Source of the DNA: Thermosynechococcus sp. CL-1
GTDB lineage: Bacteria > Cyanobacteriota > Cyanobacteriia > Thermosynechococcales > Thermosynechococcaceae
Assembly (NCBI RefSeq): GCF_008386235.1
Contig: NZ_CP040671.1
Location: 2,296,001-2,360,000, forward strand
DNA: 64,000 bases
Direction of reading: 5' to 3'
This document shows, piece after piece, positions 62,226 to 64,000 of this stretch. Under the pieces are notes generated by a model that did not search any database, was not told the origin of the DNA, and saw only the letters and a program-made list of their open reading frames with translations. The stretch's first letter is position 1. The number at the start of each line of letters is the position of its first letter. Both the position numbers and the translations under genes were made by a program.

Positions 62226-62757
62226 GACAAGTGAATGGCTCTGTATCGGCCAAATTGTCGGTGCCCACGGCCTGCGGGGGGAGGTGAAGGTCAAGCCCTT
62301 TAGTGATTTTCCCGAACGCTTTACCGTAGCGGGTTCTCGTTGGTTGCGATCGCCCCGGCAGCTCCAACCCTATGCGGTTACCCTTGTGCGCGGGCGATTT
62401 TTACCCCGTGTCGAACAGTTTGTGGTTACCTTTGCCGAAGTCAGCGATCGCACCGCAGCGGAGGCACTCAAGGGGGCAGAAATTTTAGTCCCCGCTAGCG
62501 ATCGCCCACCCCTTGCTGCAAATGAATACCACCTCATGGACTTGATTGGACTCGCCGTGTATCACCACGGTGAGCGAGTTGGCGAAGTGGTGGGCTTGGT
62601 CAATGCCGGCAATGACCTACTAGAAGTGCAGTTACTCGACCCAGCGCAAGAAGCCCGCCGATCAGTGTATATTCCTTTTGTGCCAGCCATCGTGCCGCTG
62701 GTTGATCTAGCAGCCCGCAGAATTGAAATTGATCCCCCCTTGGGGCTGTTGCCCTGA
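62206..62757 (+). CDS. rimM: Ribosome maturation factor RimM
   Basis: RimM assists 30S assembly around the 3' domain and ribosomal protein S19. The 183-residue protein has the N-terminal beta-barrel block CIGQIVGAHGLRGEVKVKPF and the C-terminal PRC-barrel with YHLMDLIGLAVYHHGERVGE and YIPFVPAIVPLVDL. The ATG at 62206 lies inside the end of cobH, so translation is coupled. A 199-bp gap separates it from infB. Confidence 0.94.
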   Translation: MVTPFPETSEWLCIGQIVGAHGLRGEVKVKPFSDFPERFTVAGSRWLRSPRQLQPYAVTLVRGRFLPRVEQFVVTFAEVSDRTAAEALKGAEILVPASDRPPLAANEYHLMDLIGLAVYHHGERVGEVVGLVNAGNDLLEVQLLDPAQEARRSVYIPFVPAIVPLVDLAARRIEIDPPLGLLP

Positions 62758-62956
62758 TCAATCCCTACCAAAATCGTTAATAATAGGGATACTTCTATTT
62801 TTTAGCCCCGACTCTTGAGATTGTTGTTGAGTGAGTTGCCCCAACCCATCCCTTAAAACCCATTAATTCCACCTTGACGGTAGCCTTTACTTGAGCGATC
62901 GCGATCGCCCTACCGTTTGCCCCTTTGTAGAGATTTCAGAGCCTTTGAGAGACAGC

Positions 62957-64000
62957 ATGAGCATTGGTAAAGTTCGCATTTATGACCTATCAAAAGAACT
63001 CAACCTAGATAATCGAGATTTATTGGCGATCTGTGAACAGTTGGGAATTGCCTATAAAAGTCACAGCAGCACAATTTCCGATGCCGATGCCGATCGCATT
63101 CGCGAAGCTGCCAAAACCTATCAACCCCATAGTGCCTCTCCCCGTAAAGTTTCAAAAACACCTCCTCCTGTGAAGAAAGCCGCAGCCCCTCCAAAAACGC
63201 AGCAAATTGTTGCTGTCCACACTCAACCCCGCTCTGAGACACCAGAAGCGCCCAAGCCTCAATTACAACAACCTCCCGCTCGTCCCCAAGCACCGCAGCC
63301 CCCTGCGCGACCCACACCCCCTGCGCCGGTTGCCACCAAGCCAGTGGAACCTGTGGCGCCCAAACCCCCTACACCTCCCGCAAAACCCGAACCGACACCA
63401 CCGCGTCCAGCGCCTACTTTAGTCCCCCCGCCCGCCCGCCCCACCAAGAAAGCGGAAAAAGTCGCTGCGGCTCCCCCGCCCCGCAAAGAGCTAAAGGAAC
63501 CCCCCAAAAAAGAAAAGGTGGCGATCGCTCCTGCGAAACCCAGCAGTCAAGATCGCATTGAAATTGTCCAGCGGGCAGTTCCCCCGGCACCCGTCAAGCC
63601 CCCGGAAATGGCGCCCAAGCCAGCTTTACCAGAGCTACAACCGCCACCCAAACCCGTTGCGCCAGTCCTGCGGGCACCAAATCCACCCAAGCCCGTCACC
63701 GAAACCGTTGAGGTACTCGATGACAAGTCCGTTAGCAAAGTCATCAAAGACCGCCACCGTCACAAAGACTTTGATGATGAGGAGAACAAACGGAAATCCT
63801 CCCGCGTCGTCAAGTTGCGTGAAGAAGTCATCGACGAAGAGGAAGAACTAGAACTCACCAGCCGTTTGGTCGGGGTACACCAAGTAACCGTTGATGTCAG
63901 CCAATCGCTGCAACGGCCACCCAAGCCCAAGGCGCCTCGTCCTGCCCGCCCCGTTACACCAGCGGCGAAAACCGAAAAAAGCAGCGAGAAAAAACAACCC
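62957..64000 (+). CDS. infB: Translation initiation factor IF-2, N-terminal part (runs off the window)
   Basis: An ATG at 62957 opens a frame that stays open to the end of the window (348 codons). The first 55 residues match the IF-2 N-terminal domain ([20 protein letters not shown], then [20 protein letters not shown]). A long low-complexity linker rich in Pro, Ala and Lys follows (about 60-350), as is common in cyanobacterial IF-2. The conserved G domain and the fMet-tRNA binding part lie beyond the window. IF-2 is the GTPase that brings initiator tRNA to the 30S subunit. Confidence 0.93.
   Translation, partial: MSIGKVRIYDLSKELNLDNRDLLAICEQLGIAYKSHSSTISDADADRIREAAKTYQPHSASPRKVSKTPPPVKKAAAPPKTQQIVAVHTQPRSETPEAPKPQLQQPPARPQAPQPPARPTPPAPVATKPVEPVAPKPPTPPAKPEPTPPRPAPTLVPPPARPTKKAEKVAAAPPPRKELKEPPKKEKVAIAPAKPSSQDRIEIVQRAVPPAPVKPPEMAPKPALPELQPPPKPVAPVLRAPNPPKPVTETVEVLDDKSVSKVIKDRHRHKDFDDEENKRKSSRVVKLREEVIDEEEELELTSRLVGVHQVTVDVSQSLQRPPKPKAPRPARPVTPAAKTEKSSEKKQP

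Overview
The window looks like a stretch of chromosome from a unicellular cyanobacterium, most likely a thermophilic Thermosynechococcus-type strain. The reasons are the many copies of the HIP1 palindrome GCGATCGC, cyanobacterial marker genes (a CP43-like chlorophyll antenna protein, CGLD27, DUF3318 and Mo-nitrogenase C-terminal-like proteins, sucrose synthase, a pentapeptide-repeat Ser/Thr kinase), and a B12-dependent ribonucleotide reductase interrupted by two inteins. The genus is inferred from protein content, not from a database search. Genes are dense, lie on both strands and often touch or overlap at their 3' ends.

Layout. 1-10.9 kb: end of an M16 peptidase, cobS, a ComF-like phosphoribosyltransferase, a two-domain universal stress protein, bioF, an OmpR-type regulator with an atypical receiver, a large ABC half-transporter with three FHA domains, and argD. 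11-21.6 kb: nrdJ with two inteins, a pentapeptide-repeat kinase, yqeK, an orphan ABC-2 permease, a caspase-fold protein that lacks both catalytic residues, and a PhoU-like protein. 21.7-25.8 kb is an eroded accessory island: a broken DUF499-type ATPase gene, an intact MNT/HEPN toxin-antitoxin pair, the 3' stub of a lost gene, a conserved protein probably from the same locus, a gene stopped by an amber codon, and a frameshifted gene. 25.8-35.7 kb: pipY, nurA, dxr-ispH (two MEP-pathway steps), rlmB, a tandem-META-domain protein and a GH3 enzyme. 35.7-36.9 kb is gene-poor and holds a repeat element, a 47-residue protein gene and a decayed, possibly IS200/IS605-type remnant. 36.9-46.9 kb: sat, an alpha/beta hydrolase, gltS, sucrose synthase, two signalling genes and the CP43-like antenna gene. 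47-54.6 kb: tRNA-Pro(CGG), a 1-kb gene-poor stretch ending in a Fur-like site, a feoA-feoB-feoC-ferritin operon, rsmD, a GGDEF stub and an aldo/keto reductase. 54.6-64 kb: cobK, ilvD, mtnA, an asparaginase, CGLD27, cobH, rimM and the start of infB.

Shared themes. Cobalamin biosynthesis genes (cobS, cobK, cobH) are scattered through the window, and nrdJ needs that cofactor. Iron uptake and storage are joined in one operon behind a possible Fur site. A family of roughly 105-bp elements with inverted ends, present in three intergenic copies (17.24, 21.71 and 35.78 kb), is the least explained structure seen. The accessory island at 21.7-25.8 kb and the gene-poor region at 35.7-36.9 kb each carry one copy.
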